Shown piece after piece: positions 62,568 through 64,000 of a stretch of DNA of 64,000 bases. Position 1 is the stretch's first letter, and each line of letters opens with the position of its first letter. Below the pieces are notes generated by a model that was not told the origin of the DNA, searched no databases, and saw nothing but the letters and a program-made list of their open reading frames with translations. Made by a program: the position numbers and the translations under genes. Location of the stretch: the NCBI GenBank assembly GCA_937923255.1, contig CALAIL010000028.1, positions 1 to 64,000 of the forward strand. Reading direction: 5' to 3'. The stretch is from an uncultured Propionivibrio sp. Lineage in GTDB: Bacteria > Pseudomonadota > Gammaproteobacteria > Burkholderiales > Rhodocyclaceae.

Positions 62568-64000
62568 ATGAATACCCCGTCCCCCGCTAGCCAGAGCGCC
62601 CGCCTGACCCGCGATGCCCTCGATCCGGCGCGCTGTGTCGTTGTCGAAGCCTGCGCCGGTAGCGGCAAAACCTGGCTGCTGGCCTCGCGCATCGTGCGTT
62701 TGCTGCTGGCGGGCGTTGCGCCCGGCGAAATCCTGGCCATCACCTTTACGCGCAAGGCGGCGCGCGAGATCGAAGCGCGCGTTATCGGCTGGCTGCGCCA
62801 GCTGGCGATGGAAGAAGACGCCGCCATCGATAATTTTCTCGCCGAGCGCGGTCTGGTGGCGGATGCCGCTGATTCCACGCTGCGGCAGGCGGCGCGCGGG
62901 CTGTATGAACGGGTTCTGGCGGCACAGCCGGGGCTGGCGGTCAATACCTTTCATGCCTGGTTTCTGCAACTGGTCGATGCGGCGCCGCTTTCCGCCAATC
63001 TGGCGGGGGTATCGCTGATCGAGCCGGGTGTACGGCAATTTGACGAACTCTGGCGCGCCTTTATCGCCACGCTGCCCGGTGAGCCGGCGCAGCGCGTGAG
63101 CGATGATGCGGATCCTGCGCCGGCGCTGGTGCGTCTGCTGGAGACGGCCGGACTGGATGCCGTGCGCCGCCTTGTCCACCGGGCGTATGAGCGGCGCAGC
63201 GAATGGCTGGCCTTGGCCGAGGCGGACGGTGATTCGACGACGCCTGCCGCGCGCGTAGTGTCTTCTCTGCAAGCCCTGCTGGGCGTGGGTGCGCCGGGAG
63301 AGGCGCTGGCGGCGTTTTTTGCCGATGGTTGGCCGGGGGACTGGCAGGCGTATCTCGGCCTGCTGGAAATGAGCGAATTGAAAAAGGAACGCGCCAGTGC
63401 GGCGATGCTGCGTGCGGCACTGGCCGAGGCGGACGCAGACGCGCGCTTTACCCTGCTGCGCGCCGCTATGCTCAATAAGGACGGTTCGATCCCCGTCAAG
63501 AAAGCGGGCGCTACGCTCGACAAGCGTTATACGCCGGCGGGCGCGCGGCGTTTTCTCGCGCTGCACGCTGCGCTGTGTCAGCGTCTGCTTGATTGCAGCG
63601 AGCGTCGGCTGGCGGAGCACATTCTCGCGTTCAATCGCGATGCCTGTGCCGTGTTTACGGCATTTCTCGCCCATGCCGAGGCCGTCAAGCAGGGGCGGCG
63701 GCAGATCGATTTTGTCGATGCCGAATGGCGTGTGCTGCAACTGTTGCGCGCGCCGGAGACGTCGGCTTTTCTGCAGGCGCGGCTGGATGCGCGTTACCGC
63801 CATGTCCTGCTCGATGAATTCCAGGATACCAATCCGCTGCAATGGCAGATTCTGCGCGCCTGGCTGGATGCCTATTCGGATGACTGGCGTCCGCGCATTT
63901 TCCTCGTCGGCGACCCCAAACAGTCGATCTACCGTTTTCGCCGCGCCGAGCCGAGGCTGTTCGGGATCGCGGCGGATTTTCTCGTGCGTGCCTATGGCGC
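62568..64000 (+). CDS. UvrD/REP-type helicase-nuclease, AddA/RecB-like, N-terminal part
   Basis: The frame is open from the ATG at 62568 to the end of the window (477 codons, no stop), so the gene is incomplete. Walker A is VVEACAGSGKTWLLASRIVR, motif Ia is AITFTRKAAREIEARV, motif II is VLLDEFQDTN and motif III is FLVGDPKQSIYRFRRAEP. The ACAGSGKT and TFTRKAA variants are those of the AddA/RecB branch of recombination helicases. It probably acts in double-strand break repair, and an AddB or PD-(D/E)XK nuclease partner would be expected to the right. The start follows a repeat-like region at 62480-62545. Confidence 0.9.
   Translation, partial: MNTPSPASQSARLTRDALDPARCVVVEACAGSGKTWLLASRIVRLLLAGVAPGEILAITFTRKAAREIEARVIGWLRQLAMEEDAAIDNFLAERGLVADAADSTLRQAARGLYERVLAAQPGLAVNTFHAWFLQLVDAAPLSANLAGVSLIEPGVRQFDELWRAFIATLPGEPAQRVSDDADPAPALVRLLETAGLDAVRRLVHRAYERRSEWLALAEADGDSTTPAARVVSSLQALLGVGAPGEALAAFFADGWPGDWQAYLGLLEMSELKKERASAAMLRAALAEADADARFTLLRAAMLNKDGSIPVKKAGATLDKRYTPAGARRFLALHAALCQRLLDCSERRLAEHILAFNRDACAVFTAFLAHAEAVKQGRRQIDFVDAEWRVLQLLRAPETSAFLQARLDARYRHVLLDEFQDTNPLQWQILRAWLDAYSDDWRPRIFLVGDPKQSIYRFRRAEPRLFGIAADFLVRAYG

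Overview
The window is high-GC chromosomal DNA from a betaproteobacterium. The gene orders surE-pcm-nlpD-rpoS, ftsK-lolA-rarA-serS, nqrABCDEF-apbE-nqrM and cydDCABX, together with a single-chain PurL and a periplasmic LigE-type DNA ligase, point to the Burkholderiales/Rhodocyclales/Neisseriales range. I cannot name a genus from sequence alone. The physiology implied is respiratory: a sodium-pumping NADH dehydrogenase, a high-affinity bd oxidase with its CydDC assembly exporter, a CRP-like regulator and the general stress sigma factor.

Layout. 1-1579: end of an RND efflux outer-membrane gene and a gamma-carbonic-anhydrase-like protein. 1.9-3.4 kb: two unrecognised genes next to tRNA-Ser(CGA). 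3.6-10.1 kb: ftsK, lolA, rarA and serS on the minus strand, ending at the tRNA-Ser gene. 10.2-15.5 kb: an AT-richer accessory cluster of paralogous two-helix membrane proteins, broken lipase/RTX toxin pieces and a duplicated 141-residue protein; I read it as a decayed toxin/immunity array. 15.7-22.7 kb: a CRP-family regulator, trxB, an Smr-domain protein and the surE-pcm-nlpD-rpoS operon. 22.7-25.4 kb: a SEL1-repeat gene surrounded by truncated copies of its own 3' end. 25.9-35.1 kb: a LysR regulator, ferritin, polyphosphate glucokinase, LigE, LrgAB, a Cof-type HAD phosphatase, RF3, methylglyoxal synthase and UspA. 35.2-43.8 kb: murI and the NQR operon. 44.2-51.2 kb: NAD(P)HX repair, CsbD, a DUF1328 protein and purL. 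51.9-58.7 kb: cydDCABX. 59-64 kb: an IS481 remnant, a TehA-like transporter, a frameshifted KefB/KefC-like antiporter and the start of an AddA/RecB-like helicase-nuclease.

Two patterns stand out. First, many intergenic regions carry arrays of an exactly 40-bp unit. The units fall into types that occur in a fixed order (called alpha, beta repeated n times, gamma, delta here), with no unique spacers, in either orientation. They sit among truncated gene ends (SEL1 tails, a DctM tail). Second, in the 10.2-15.5 kb cluster the putative immunity genes are mostly intact while every associated lipase/RTX toxin gene is broken, and a 249-bp stretch is identical between two copies of the 141-residue gene, which suggests recent gene conversion or duplication.
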